Below are positions 51,501 through 59,737 of a DNA stretch of 64,000 bases, one piece after another. Made by a program: the position numbers and the translations under genes. Below the pieces are notes generated by a model, which searched no databases, was not told where the DNA came from, and was given only the letters and a program-made list of their open reading frames with translations. This DNA comes from Microbispora siamensis (GTDB lineage Bacteria > Actinomycetota > Actinomycetes > Streptosporangiales > Streptosporangiaceae): positions 124,001-188,000 of the forward strand of contig NZ_BOOF01000018.1 in the NCBI RefSeq assembly GCF_016863095.1. The letters are read 5' to 3'. How positions within the stretch are numbered: the first letter of the stretch is position 1; each line of letters opens with the position of its first letter.

Positions 51501-53857
51501 ATCCACAGCTCACCCGGCACGCCGTACGGCAGGGGCCGTCCGGCGGCGTCCACCACCCGGCACTCCACGTTCGGCAGCGGCCGGCCGAGCGCCGCGACGC
51601 CGCGGGACGCCTCGGCGGCGTCGCAGGCCAGCACCGAGACCGTCGTCTCGGTGGGCCCGTAGTGGATCTGGACCTCCAGGTCGGGGCGCGCCTGCCGCAC
51701 CCGTTCGAGCAGGTCGTGCGGCACGGCCTCGCCGGCCAGGACGAGCAGCCGGCGCGGCAGGGCGTCCATGCCCAGCAGCTCCAGCTGGCTGGGCACCATC
51801 TTGACCGCGTCGACCGGGTGCGCGGCCATATAGGCGGCGTACGCCGCCGGGTCGGTGGCCGCCTCGTGGTCGATCAGGTGCAGGGTGGCGCCCGAGGTCA
51901 GCGCGCACAGCACGTTCGTCAGGCCCAGGTCGGCCGCGGCGGTGGACACGAGCGCGAAGGACGTCAGCCCCTCGGGCAGGCGCTCGGCCACGGCGCCCAG
52001 GTAGTGGACGATCTGCCGGTGCTCGACCGCGACTCCCTTGGGCGCGCCCGTCGAGCCGGAGGTGTAGATGACGTACGCGAGGTGTTCCGGCGGAACGCTC
52101 ACGCCCGGACGCTCGGAGGACTCGCCCGCGGCGGCGGCGATCTCGGCCTCGGTGAGCACGAAGCGCGCGCCCGCGTCGGCCAGCACCGCCTCCGTCCGCC
52201 GGACCGGGTAGACCGGGTCCAGCGGCAGGTAGGCCGCGCCCGCCTTGAGCACCCCGAGCATGGCGACCACCAGCTCCGGCCGCCGTTCCAGCAGCACCCC
52301 GACCGGCTCCTGCGGCCGCACGCCGCGAGCCAGCAGCAGGTTCGCCACCTGGTTGGCCCGCCGATCCAGCTCGGCGTAGCTCAGTGACCCGACGGCGGTC
52401 GCGTCCGGGCGGGCCTCGGCCACCCGCTCGACCAGCGCGTGCAGCGGGGTTCCCGTCGGCAGGTCCCTGGCCGGGCCGCGCAGGCCGTCCCCCGCGGGCA
52501 GCCGCACCGGTGCGTCAGGGTCGGAGAGCATCCCGTCCAGCACCGCCAGATACCAGTCCGCGAGCCGCCGTACGGTGGCCTCCTCGAACAGGTCGGTGCG
52601 GTAGCGCAGCTCACCGGAGAACCGGCGGCCGTCGTCGCACAGTTCGAGGTTGAGGTCGAACTTGGCCACCGGTGACGCCAGCGGTTCCTCCCGGACCTCG
52701 ACCCCGGGCAGGCTCACCGGCGGTCCCGCGTCGTACACGTTCAGCATGACCTGGAACAGCGGGGTGACCGCGAGGTTCCGCTCCGGCCGCAGTCGCTCCA
52801 CGATCCGCTCAAAGGGCGTGCGCGCGTGGGCGAACGCGTCCAGCGCGGCGGCACGCGCCCTGGACAGCAGCTCCGCGCCGGTGGGGTCTCCTGAGGTGTC
52901 GACGCGCATCACCAGGGTGTTGACGAAGCAGCCCACCACCGATTCGGCGTCCGGGTGGTGGCGGCCGGCATGCGGCACGCCCACGGCGATGTCGTCACTG
53001 CCGGACAGCCGGGACAGCAGCGCCTGCAGGCCCGCCAGGAAGACCATGAACGGCGTGGCACCCGCCACCGCCCGCACCTTGGCCGACAGGGCCTCGGGCA
53101 CCTCGACCGCGACCGCGTCCCCCTCCCAGGTGGAGGTGGCCGGGCGGGGCCGGTCGGCGGGCAGGTCCAGCACCGGCGGCAGCCCGTTCAGGTGACCGGT
53201 CCACCAGTCCAGGTCGGCCTCGGGCTGATCGCCCACCTCCGACGCCGCCTCCCACGCCGCCACGTCGGCGTACTGCAGCGCCGGGGGTTCCGGCCGCGGC
53301 GCCAGGCCGAGCCGGGCGGCGTACAGGGCCGACAGGTCCCGGAGCAGCAGGCGCTCCGACCAGGCGTCGGTGGCGATGTGGTGCAGGGTCAGCGCGAGCA
53401 CGTGCTCGTCGCCGCCGAGCCGGAACAGCGTGGCCCGCATGGGCGGCTCGGCGTCCAGCCGGAAGGGGCGCCACGCCTGCTCGGCCAGCTCCCTCTCCAG
53501 CGCGACCGGCTCCACGTCCACCACGCGGACGGGCACGCCGCCGGCCGGGCGCACCCGCGCGCCGTCAACGACGCCGCGCAGGATCCAGTGCCGCTCGGCC
53601 AGGTCGGCCACCGCGGCGGTGAGCGCCTCCACGTCCACCGGCCCGGTGAGCCGCAGCGCCAGCGGCACGTTGTAGGCGGGAGTGTCCGGTTCGAGCTGAG
53701 CCAGGAACCACAGCCGTTCCTGAGCGGGCGACAGCGGCATCTCCGTGGCGGACGTCGCCGGGATGCCGGTGACTCCGGGCGCTTCCACCGCCGCTTGGGC
53801 AGCGGCGAACCGGGACCGGAGCAGATCGGCGATCCGGTCCTGATGAGTTTCGGTCAT
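45578..53857 (-). CDS. NRPS C-A-PCP-C-A-PCP-TE fused to an MFS exporter
   Basis: One 2759-residue chain. Condensation domains have 'HHIATDAW' (residues about 157 and 1148; the usual HHxxxDG ends in Ala). Adenylation domains show 'IYTSGSTGAPKG' (about 599) and 'IFTSGSTGTPK' (about 1619), carrier domains 'LGGHSF' (967) and 'LGGDSF' (2004). The thioesterase (about 2050-2290) has 'GHCVGS' at 2133 with Cys as nucleophile, Asp in 'GERDRA' and His in 'RAGHYFL'. From about 2306 to 2710 there follows a complete 12-helix MFS domain ('LGGALADRVDRRRIMLACDAVSG', 'ANALANLGFGVGNVVAPLAGG'), resembling macrolide-type exporters. By-eye specificity codes for the adenylation domains, DLTKVAHVSK and DFTKIAHMIK, resemble Asp/Asn-type codes. 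ATG 53857 overlaps the first NRPS stop. No internal stop or frameshift separates synthetase and transporter. Confidence 0.92.
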   Translation of the reverse strand: MTETHQDRIADLLRSRFAAAQAAVEAPGVTGIPATSATEMPLSPAQERLWFLAQLEPDTPAYNVPLALRLTGPVDVEALTAAVADLAERHWILRGVVDGARVRPAGGVPVRVVDVEPVALERELAEQAWRPFRLDAEPPMRATLFRLGGDEHVLALTLHHIATDAWSERLLLRDLSALYAARLGLAPRPEPPALQYADVAAWEAASEVGDQPEADLDWWTGHLNGLPPVLDLPADRPRPATSTWEGDAVAVEVPEALSAKVRAVAGATPFMVFLAGLQALLSRLSGSDDIAVGVPHAGRHHPDAESVVGCFVNTLVMRVDTSGDPTGAELLSRARAAALDAFAHARTPFERIVERLRPERNLAVTPLFQVMLNVYDAGPPVSLPGVEVREEPLASPVAKFDLNLELCDDGRRFSGELRYRTDLFEEATVRRLADWYLAVLDGMLSDPDAPVRLPAGDGLRGPARDLPTGTPLHALVERVAEARPDATAVGSLSYAELDRRANQVANLLLARGVRPQEPVGVLLERRPELVVAMLGVLKAGAAYLPLDPVYPVRRTEAVLADAGARFVLTEAEIAAAAGESSERPGVSVPPEHLAYVIYTSGSTGAPKGVAVEHRQIVHYLGAVAERLPEGLTSFALVSTAAADLGLTNVLCALTSGATLHLIDHEAATDPAAYAAYMAAHPVDAVKMVPSQLELLGMDALPRRLLVLAGEAVPHDLLERVRQARPDLEVQIHYGPTETTVSVLACDAAEASRGVAALGRPLPNVECRVVDAAGRPLPYGVPGELWIGGPSVARGYLGRPDLTAQRFADGWYRTGDRVRVNPAGLVEFLGRVDDQVKVRGFRVELGEVTAAIRALPQVAEAFVQPVGTGAQRRLAAWVTPATVDAAQVRAALRERLPDYMVPAAIGVLDALPLTPNGKVDRAALPVPEAAPAVRVPPGTPQERLLAEIWAEVLDLPQVWVDDDFFALGGHSFAATRAAGRLRERLGVPVPVRLLFEHPVLADLAAHLPRTTGETGTRRRRVTGPAPLSGVQARLWFLAQLEPGSTAYNVPLALRLRGELDAEALLGAVRDLAERHQVLRSVIDDSGAEPVLVVRPVAEVPVSTADVEASEVEAAVAAHLATPFRLDREPPMRAVLLRAGEREHVLSLTFHHIATDAWTRGLLLSELSALYAARLGAGPRPEPPPAQYAEVAPLPEPADLDWWAERLHGLPPVLDLPTDRPRPAVADPGGASVELELSAELSERVRAVATAYRATPFVVLLAGLQALLSRLSAGTDIAVGVPVSGRDHPDTERVVGCFLNTVVVRTDTGGDPTGHELLARVREATLGALAHAGAPFDRVVELLRPERNLAATPLFQVMLNYIPGAGGARLPGLDATEIDLEERTTKFDLNWHVVDHGPGVRLRGGLGYRTDLFDAATAARFTRWYLALLDGMLADPDAPVGAVPLEPVTGPILAGEPLPSAEDVPAVDQPVRDQPVHRLIERWVDATPDALAVVGADRGLTYAELETAANRIAHWLLAAGVHADEPVGVLLEPGSDLACALFGIQKSGGGYLPLDPAYPAARVATMLDAAGARAVVTTEEFAPLAGDGRRVLLLDRLPDLPSDRPEVDVRPEHLHHVIFTSGSTGTPKAVAAEHRSVAGYLSGMLPRIGAPGASYAVVSTPAADFGLTCVFGALTTGGTVHLVPRETAMDPGAFAHYLGRHRIDVVKCVPSHLELLASGGDLAAVLPRRLLILAGEACPWDLVERARAARPGLRIQSHYGHTESTMICMVCETDEVPTERRTGIVPLGRPLPGVYGHLVDGGMRPVPVGVPGELVVGGPGVTRGYIGRPELTAERFVPDPLTGEGRCYRSGDLLRVTADGQVEFRGRVDDQVKVRGYRVELGEVTTALRALPQVADAVVLPVGEGKARQLAAWVTPSTVEVAAVRSALRERLPDYMVPAQFVTLDRLPLNPNGKIDRAALPAPRAEAAGFVPPATPGEELVARAWAKVLDVERVGADDDFFALGGDSFAAVRAVKEIGRGLRVIDLFTRPTVAELAAFLDHPSPGQEDCGGLLHRLGGSRTSEFTLVCVPYGGGSAAVYQPLARALGERVEVLAVELPGHDPARPEEPPAPLDELVEALAAEVKATASGPVAIYGHCVGSAPAVALARRLEADEVPVLGVIAAASFPSARLPGLVRRLFGGDRLVSDRLFRDALRATGGLLDDMDEAAKQAAVRAMRHDADQAREWFGRELAGGGPLLRAPVLCVVGERDRATELYEERYAEWAAFAPRAEFAVLPRAGHYFLRHQAEPLAALITERVGRWASGRLPDPVSTPVRTGLRPFYTVASGQLVSAVGTALSSFALGVWAYQNSGRIIDLALIVMLSQIPTVLLTPLGGALADRVDRRRIMLACDAVSGIAMAALVLLLITGNLAMWNVCFIVGVTSVVMAFQQPAYLAAVAQLVPKPYLTQANALANLGFGVGNVVAPLAGGALIGVFGLSAVVALDVATFAVGVVTLLVVRFPDRLFHRQEETFRAALTGGWRFLLRRRPLLVMAVYFAVVNFCTALMWVLVTPVVLAIGSPAELGTVTALGGLGAAVGTGVVLVWGGTRRRATGMIAFVVGSGIGVVLMGVWPAVWLIAAGLFLRLACMSIGNAHWLSIIQVKVGPELQGRVLAVNVMLATAMQPLGFLSAGPLADWAQPYASGPGRGAALVLLASGVFLAVWGLLGLRYRPLRHLEDRVPDAAPPPEAAADLDAVQAELLNAVSERAEGRVPLRAEGEEVA

Positions 53858-56800
53858 TTCTCGCTTTCCCCCGTCAGTTCCGCCAGCAGGAGCTCTTCCA
53901 GCTCGGCGGCGAAGTCGGCCAGCAGCGGCCGTTCGAACAGCGACCGCACCGGCACGGCCAGCCCGAGCGTCTCCCGGATCCGGCCGACCACCCGCGTCGC
54001 GGCGAACGAGTGCCCACCCAGGGCGAAGAAGTCGTCGTCGGCCCAGACCGCGGTGCGCTCGAGCACCGCGCCCCAGATCGCGGCCACCAGGCGTTCGGCG
54101 TCGGTGCCGGGCGCCGGCCTTCCGTCCTCGGGCGCGTCGGGCGGCTCGGGCAGGGCGGCGCGGTCCACCTTGCCGTTGGACAGGACCGGCAGGGCCGGCA
54201 GCGCGACCCACCGCCTGGGCACCATGTGACCGGGCAGCCGCGACCGGACGTGCCGCTCGACGACGGCCAGGTCGGTCGTCTCGGGCGCGACGTAGCCGAC
54301 CAGGTGCGTCTGGGCGCCCACGCCGGCGACGGTCACCGCCCCCTGGGCCACCTCGTGCAGCACCGCCTCGATCTCGCCCAGCTCGATCCGGTATCCACGC
54401 ACCTTCACCTGGTGATCCCTGCGGCCGTGGAACTCCAGCGCCCCGTCCGGCCGCCGGCGCACCAGGTCTCCGGTGCGGTAACACCGGCCGCCGGGGACGA
54501 ACGGGTCGGCGACGAACGCGGCGGCCGTCAGGTCGGGCCGGCCCCGGTAGCCCCGGGCGACGCCCGCGCCGCCCAGCAGCAGTTCGCCCACCGCGCCCGG
54601 CGGCACCAGCCGCAGCCCGGAGTCGACCACGTACGCCCGCTCCCCCGGCATCGGCAGCCCGATCGGCACCCGGCCGGTCTCCTCTGGGCGGACCCGGTGC
54701 AGGGTCGACGTGACGGTGGCCTCCGTCGGGCCGTAGGCGTTCCACAGCTCCCCGACCCGGGCCAGGATCTGCTCGGCCAGCGCCGGGTCCAGGGTCTCCC
54801 CGCCGACGACGGCCCGCAGCGCCGGGTCGCCGGCCCAGCCGGCGGCCAGCAGCATCCGGTACGCCGTCGGCACGAGGTCGATCACCGTGACCCCGCCGGC
54901 CGTGATCACCTCGGCCAGCGCGTGCCCGTCCACCGCGGTGGCCCGGTCCACCACCAGGCAGGTGCCGCCCGCGGCCAGGACGCTCCACAGTTCGGACGCC
55001 GAGGCGTCGAACGTGAGGGGCGCGACGGCCGGCTGGACGTCGTCCGGGCCCAGCCGCAGCGCCGCGGCCATCCCGCCGGCGAGGGCGGCCAGGCTGCCGT
55101 GGGTGACCTCGACGCCCTTGGGCGCCCCGGTGGAGCCGGAGGTGTAGAGCACGTACGCCAGGTCGCCGGCCCGCACCTCGGGCAACCGGGCCGGGCCGTC
55201 GTGGGCGGCCGCCAGGTGGTCCACGTCCAGGGTGGGCAGGCCGGGAACGGCCACGCCGCCGCGGGTGAGCACCACCCGGACCCCCGCGTCCTCGGCGAGC
55301 GCGCGCAGGTGGGCGGGCGGATGCTCGGGGTCGAGCGGCAGGTAGGCCGCGCCGGCCCGCCAGACCGCCAGCAGCACCGCGGGCATGAGGTGGTCGCGCG
55401 GCAGGCAGACCCCGACCACCTCGCCGGGCGCCACCCCCTGCCCGACCAGCCCGGCCGCCGCCCGGGCGGACCAGTCGTGCAGTTCCGCATAGGTGAGGCA
55501 GGCGCCGTCCGGCCCGGTCACCGCGGTTCCGGCCGTGTGCGCCGCCAGCGCCCGGGGCACCGTCTCCGGGAACGCCACCGGCTCGGGCCCGGCCGCCGCC
55601 GCCAGCAGGGCGGAGCGCTCGTCCGGGGTGACCAGCTCGAAGGCCGCCAACGGCTGGTCCGGGTCGGTCAGCGCGCACCGCAGCAGCCACATCAGCCGGT
55701 CAAGGTATGCCGCCGCCTCGGCCGGGTCGAGACGAGCCCTGCCGTACTCCAGCTGCAGCTCGGTGCCGTCCGCCGTCCGGTTGACCAGGACGCTGAGCTC
55801 GTGCACCGCCGCGCCCGAGCCGAGCTCGGTGAGCAGTTCCAGAGGGCCGAGGCGCACCGGCACCTCGGCGTGCTGCATGGCGAGCAGCACGGGGGCCCTG
55901 GGCAGGTCGGCGGGCGGGATCTCCTGGTGGACCAGTGCCCGGGTGGTCGCGGCCGCGGCCTCCCTGACCAGTCCCCGGAAGGTCAGCTCGCCGGTCGGGC
56001 GCAGCCGTACGGGCACGGTGTCCACCAGGGGGCCGATGACGCCGGTCAGCTCCGGCCGGGCCCGGCGTGCCGCGACCACCCCGACCAGGGTGTCCGGCTC
56101 CCCGGCGGCCAGGGCCAGACCGGCGAGGTACACCGCGAAGGGGGTGGCGCCGCAGTCCCTGGCCAGCCCCGCCACACGCGTGAGGAACTCCTCGGGGAGC
56201 GGCCGGATCACCCGGTCCGCCGTCAGGTCCGCGGGCGCCCGGTCCGTCACCGGCGCGCCGTCCAGCTCGGCCCGCCAGAACTCCCGCAGCCGCGCCAGGT
56301 CCGGATGGTCGAGCTGCCGCACGGCCACGTCGCCGAACTTGACCTCCGGCCCGGTCACCGCCTCGCCCGCGAGCTCGGCGGCCAGCTCGCTCATCAGCAC
56401 CCCGACCGAGCCGCCGTCGAAGGCGATGTGGTCGGCCACGACCACCAGCTCGGCCTCCCCCTCGCCCAGCCGGCACAGGCTCGCCCTCAGCAGCGGCACC
56501 TCACCGGTCAGGTCGAACACGTGCGCCGCCGCCTCCTGGGCGACCTTCTCCGGGTCCTCCCCCGCGGCGTGCTCGGTCAGGGGCACGGGGGCCGGTGGGT
56601 GCACCACTGCGTACGGCAGGCCGTCATCGTCGACGGCCACCGTGCTGCGCAGCACCTCGTGCCGGCGCACCACCGCGTCGAGTGCCCGTCGCAGCGGCGC
56701 CACGCCGGTCAGGCCGCGTACGCGGAACCGGACCGCCACCGTGGTGACGGGGCTGTCGGGATGGAGCCGGCTCAGCGTCCAGAACTCGCGCTGCATGTCG

Positions 56801-58623
56801 GTCAGCGGATGCCGCGTCGGGTCGCCGCGGCGGACGGGAGCGGGGCGGTCCTGACCGCTGGACGGCTCGCGCAGCCGGGCGGCCATGCCCGCGGCGGTCG
56901 GGTCGGTCAGGAAGGCGGCGAGCGGCACGGTGTGCCCCAGCCGTCGGGACAGCTCGGTGACGACCCTGGCCGCGGCCAGGGAGTGCCCGCCGAGGTCGGT
57001 GAAGCGGTCGTGGACGCCGACCTCGGGCAGCCCCAGCACGCCGGCGATCACCTCCGCCACCAGACGCTCGTCGTCGGTGCGCGGGGCGACCAGCGCCGCG
57101 CCGGCCGGACGGACCGCGCCGAGCCTGGGCAGCGCCGCGCGATCCACCTTGCCCGTGGGGGCGAGCGGAAGCTCCTCGGCGACACCGATCCGGGTCGGCA
57201 CCAGGTGGTCGGGCAGCCGGGCGCGCAGCCAGTCCCGCAGGTCCCGCTCGCTCACTCCGGACGCCGCCACGTGGCCGGCCAGGTAGGCGATCCCGTCGTC
57301 GCCGGTCGCGGCCAGCACGACGGCCCTGCGTACCGCGGGATGGCGGCCCAGCGCCGCCTCCACCTCGCCCAGCTCCACCCGGTAGCCGCGGATCTTGACC
57401 TGGTCGTCGGTCCGTCCGGCGTAGCGCAACTCGCCGTTCACCCGGCGCACCAAGTCGCCCGTACGGTAGACGCGGCTGCCGTCGGGGTCGGTGCGGAACG
57501 CGGACGACTCACGTCCGAGGTATCCGCGGGCCACACCCGGCCCGCCGATCCACAACTCACCGAGTTCCCCGTCGGGGACCGGGTTCCCTCCCTCGTCCCG
57601 TACGGTGAGCACCGCGCCGGCCATCGGTTCGCCGAGCGGGGGATCGCCCTCGTAGTCCCGGCCCACCTCGAAGGCGGCGCAGGCCGTGGTGCACTCCGTG
57701 GGGCCGTACAGGTTCAGCACCCGGCGCACTCCAGGGTTGGCGTAGATCCGCCGCACCAGGGCTCCGGTCAGCGGCTCGCCTCCGGAGAGCACCGTGCGCA
57801 CCCCGCTCGGCAGCGGCTCGCGCAGCAACACCGACAGCGCGGAGGGCACCCCGTTCACCGTGGTCACCTCATCCCTCGCCGGCAGGGTGGGCAGCGACAG
57901 CAGGGTGTCGGCGAGGATCACCGTCCCGCCGGCGACCAGCGGCACGAAGAGCTGGGTGATCGACGCGTCGAAGCAGACCGAGGAGCCGGCCAGCATGCCG
58001 CTCAGCTCCTCGGCGGAGTACGCCGACGCCTCCCAGCGCAGCAGGTTCAGGGTGTTGCGGTGCTCCACGACCACGCCCTTGGGCGTCCCGGTGGAGCCGG
58101 AGGTGTAGATGACGTACGCCGCGTCGCTCGGATCCCCCGCCACGCGGGGCGCCGCGGCGCCCGGCACCACGTCGTCCACGAGGACGGTCTCGGCCCTGGT
58201 CCGTACGACCACCCCGCGCAGCCCGGCGGAGGTGAGCACCGCGGCGACGGCCGAGTCCTCCGCCATGAACGTGAGCCGCTCGGCCGGATAGGCGGGGTCG
58301 AGCGGCACGTAGGCCGCCCCCGCCTTCCACACCCCCACGAGCGCCGGGACGAGCCACTCGTCGCGCGCCAGGCAAACCCCGACCAGTTGCCCCCGCCCGA
58401 TCCCCCGCGCGGCCAGGGCATGGGCGACGCCGTCGGCCCTGCGATCCAGCTCCGCGTAGGTGAGCCTGCTGGTGCCCGCCACCACGGCGACGCGATCAGG
58501 AACACGTCGGCACCGCGTCTCGATGGCTTCGTGGACGCGGCCCGGGACCGAGTGTTCCGGCTCCCTCGGGTCATCCCCCCGCCCCGCGGTCACCGACGCC
58601 CCGTTTCTCACACCAACGGACAC
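53854..58623 (-). CDS. NRPS A-PCP-C-A-PCP (initiating synthetase)
   Basis: A 1589-residue enzyme starting directly with an adenylation domain ('VIYTSGSTGTPKGVV', about residue 178; 'NLYGPTECTTACAAF'), so it loads the first residue. Carrier 1 has 'LGGHSLAA' (546). The condensation domain reads 'VVADHIAFDGGS' (731), with the first His of HHxxxDG replaced by Asp but the catalytic second His kept. Adenylation 2 has 'LYTSGSTGAPKG' (1161) and 'NAYGPTEATV', and carrier 2 'LGGHSFAA' (1534). By-eye codes are DATNLGLTAK and DASDVGAVTK; I cannot assign either with confidence. No epimerase, methyltransferase or MbtH-like protein is present. GTG 58623 follows AAGGGGG. With the next protein it forms a four-module line. 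Confidence 0.92.
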   Translation of the reverse strand: MSVGVRNGASVTAGRGDDPREPEHSVPGRVHEAIETRCRRVPDRVAVVAGTSRLTYAELDRRADGVAHALAARGIGRGQLVGVCLARDEWLVPALVGVWKAGAAYVPLDPAYPAERLTFMAEDSAVAAVLTSAGLRGVVVRTRAETVLVDDVVPGAAAPRVAGDPSDAAYVIYTSGSTGTPKGVVVEHRNTLNLLRWEASAYSAEELSGMLAGSSVCFDASITQLFVPLVAGGTVILADTLLSLPTLPARDEVTTVNGVPSALSVLLREPLPSGVRTVLSGGEPLTGALVRRIYANPGVRRVLNLYGPTECTTACAAFEVGRDYEGDPPLGEPMAGAVLTVRDEGGNPVPDGELGELWIGGPGVARGYLGRESSAFRTDPDGSRVYRTGDLVRRVNGELRYAGRTDDQVKIRGYRVELGEVEAALGRHPAVRRAVVLAATGDDGIAYLAGHVAASGVSERDLRDWLRARLPDHLVPTRIGVAEELPLAPTGKVDRAALPRLGAVRPAGAALVAPRTDDERLVAEVIAGVLGLPEVGVHDRFTDLGGHSLAAARVVTELSRRLGHTVPLAAFLTDPTAAGMAARLREPSSGQDRPAPVRRGDPTRHPLTDMQREFWTLSRLHPDSPVTTVAVRFRVRGLTGVAPLRRALDAVVRRHEVLRSTVAVDDDGLPYAVVHPPAPVPLTEHAAGEDPEKVAQEAAAHVFDLTGEVPLLRASLCRLGEGEAELVVVADHIAFDGGSVGVLMSELAAELAGEAVTGPEVKFGDVAVRQLDHPDLARLREFWRAELDGAPVTDRAPADLTADRVIRPLPEEFLTRVAGLARDCGATPFAVYLAGLALAAGEPDTLVGVVAARRARPELTGVIGPLVDTVPVRLRPTGELTFRGLVREAAAATTRALVHQEIPPADLPRAPVLLAMQHAEVPVRLGPLELLTELGSGAAVHELSVLVNRTADGTELQLEYGRARLDPAEAAAYLDRLMWLLRCALTDPDQPLAAFELVTPDERSALLAAAAGPEPVAFPETVPRALAAHTAGTAVTGPDGACLTYAELHDWSARAAAGLVGQGVAPGEVVGVCLPRDHLMPAVLLAVWRAGAAYLPLDPEHPPAHLRALAEDAGVRVVLTRGGVAVPGLPTLDVDHLAAAHDGPARLPEVRAGDLAYVLYTSGSTGAPKGVEVTHGSLAALAGGMAAALRLGPDDVQPAVAPLTFDASASELWSVLAAGGTCLVVDRATAVDGHALAEVITAGGVTVIDLVPTAYRMLLAAGWAGDPALRAVVGGETLDPALAEQILARVGELWNAYGPTEATVTSTLHRVRPEETGRVPIGLPMPGERAYVVDSGLRLVPPGAVGELLLGGAGVARGYRGRPDLTAAAFVADPFVPGGRCYRTGDLVRRRPDGALEFHGRRDHQVKVRGYRIELGEIEAVLHEVAQGAVTVAGVGAQTHLVGYVAPETTDLAVVERHVRSRLPGHMVPRRWVALPALPVLSNGKVDRAALPEPPDAPEDGRPAPGTDAERLVAAIWGAVLERTAVWADDDFFALGGHSFAATRVVGRIRETLGLAVPVRSLFERPLLADFAAELEELLLAELTGESEK

Positions 58624-58808
58624 TTCGCCCCCTTTTCACACCAATCTCCATTGACAGTGCGAAATCGCTATCTCGTTGTTTGCGGGCAAAAGCGTGCGAT
58701 ATGCGGCTTGAAGATCGCTTGTACTCCGCTTGCGGCTCGATCAAGGCGGCATCGCCGCAAAACACATTGCGTGAGAAGACGGGGACGCGGAACGCTCGCG
58801 ATGTGAAG

Positions 58809-59705
58809 ATGCATCCCGGTCAGCTGACGGTGTCGCGGGAGACGGTGCGCGCCTTGGTGGACGAGCAGTTCCCGCAGTGGCGGGGCCTGCCCGTCACCGG
58901 CGTCGCCGCCCATGGGACGGTCAACGCCATCTTCCGCGTCGGCGATCACTTCACGGCCCGGTTCCCTCTGCAGCCCGGGCCGGTCGACGCGACGCGACGC
59001 TGGCTGGAGTCCGAAGCGGAGGCGGCCCGCGAACTGGCGGGCAGCACCCGCTTTCCCACGCCCGAGCCGGTCGCGCTCGGCGAACCCGGCGCGGGATACC
59101 CGCTTCCATGGTCGGTGCAGACGTGGCTGCCCGGCGCCGTGGCGGCCGACGAGGACCCGGGCGAGTCGGTCGCGTTCGCCCACGACCTCGCCGATCTCAT
59201 CACCGACCTGCGCGCGATCGGCACGCGTGGCCGTACGTTCGGCGGCACGGGCCGGGGAGGCGACCTCCGGTCCCACGACGCGTGGATGGAGACCTGCTTC
59301 GAGCGCAGTGAGGGACTGCTGGGCGTTCCCCGGCTTCGCCGGATGTGGAAGGACCTCCGTACGCTGCCCCGCGAAGCGGCCGACGTGATGAACCACGGCG
59401 ATCTCATCCCCGGCAACGTGCTCGTGTCCGAGGGCCGGCTGGCCGGGATTCTCGACGTCGGCGGCTTCGGGCCGGCCGATCCCGCACTCGATCTCGTGAG
59501 CGCCTGGCACCTGCTGGAGGCCGGGCCGCGCCGGGTGCTCCGCCTCGATCTCGAGTGCGACGACCTCGAGTGGGAGCGGGGCAGGGCGTGGGCCTTCGTG
59601 CAGGCGATGGGGCTCGTCTGGTACTACCGCGAGACCAACCCGGCCATGAGCCGGATGGGCCGGCGCACCCTGGAACGCATCCTGGCGGACGGCGGGCCCG
59701 CCTGA
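58809..59705 (+). CDS. Aminoglycoside phosphotransferase-family kinase
   Basis: A 298-residue APH-fold kinase. ATP-lobe features include 'GTVNAIFRVGDHFTARFPLQPG'. The catalytic loop is 'VMNHGDLIPGNVLV' (Asp base, family motif HGDLxxxN) and the Mg-binding motif 'GILDVGGFGPADPALDL'. The family phosphorylates aminoglycosides, macrolides, choline-like compounds or other hydroxyls. The start is ATG 58809 (GTG 58803 is possible) with no clear ribosome site. It is divergent from the NRPS operon. Protection against, or modification of, the NRPS product is possible but unproven. In 58624-58808 I see a TTGACA (58651-58656) without a convincing -10 box and nothing else. Confidence 0.85.
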   Translation: MHPGQLTVSRETVRALVDEQFPQWRGLPVTGVAAHGTVNAIFRVGDHFTARFPLQPGPVDATRRWLESEAEAARELAGSTRFPTPEPVALGEPGAGYPLPWSVQTWLPGAVAADEDPGESVAFAHDLADLITDLRAIGTRGRTFGGTGRGGDLRSHDAWMETCFERSEGLLGVPRLRRMWKDLRTLPREAADVMNHGDLIPGNVLVSEGRLAGILDVGGFGPADPALDLVSAWHLLEAGPRRVLRLDLECDDLEWERGRAWAFVQAMGLVWYYRETNPAMSRMGRRTLERILADGGPA

Positions 59706-59737
59706 GCCCTGCGCCCCGCTCCGGGGCGCAGGGGCTC
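59704..59737. terminator. Strong bidirectional terminator
   Basis: GAGCCCTGCGCCCC pairs with GGGGCGCAGGGGCTC, a 14-bp stem with one bulged base and a short loop, exactly between the convergent kinase gene and small LiaF-like gene, overlapping both stop codons. Confidence 0.85.

Noticed and set aside
58651-58680. TTGACA as promoter of the kinase gene
   Set aside because: No acceptable -10 box lies 16-19 nt downstream on the + strand.
45591-58806. Several open frames of 1000-2200 codons overlapping the NRPS genes on both strands
   Set aside because: They have Arg/His/Pro/Gly-rich composition and no motifs, while the NRPS frames hold every expected core motif.
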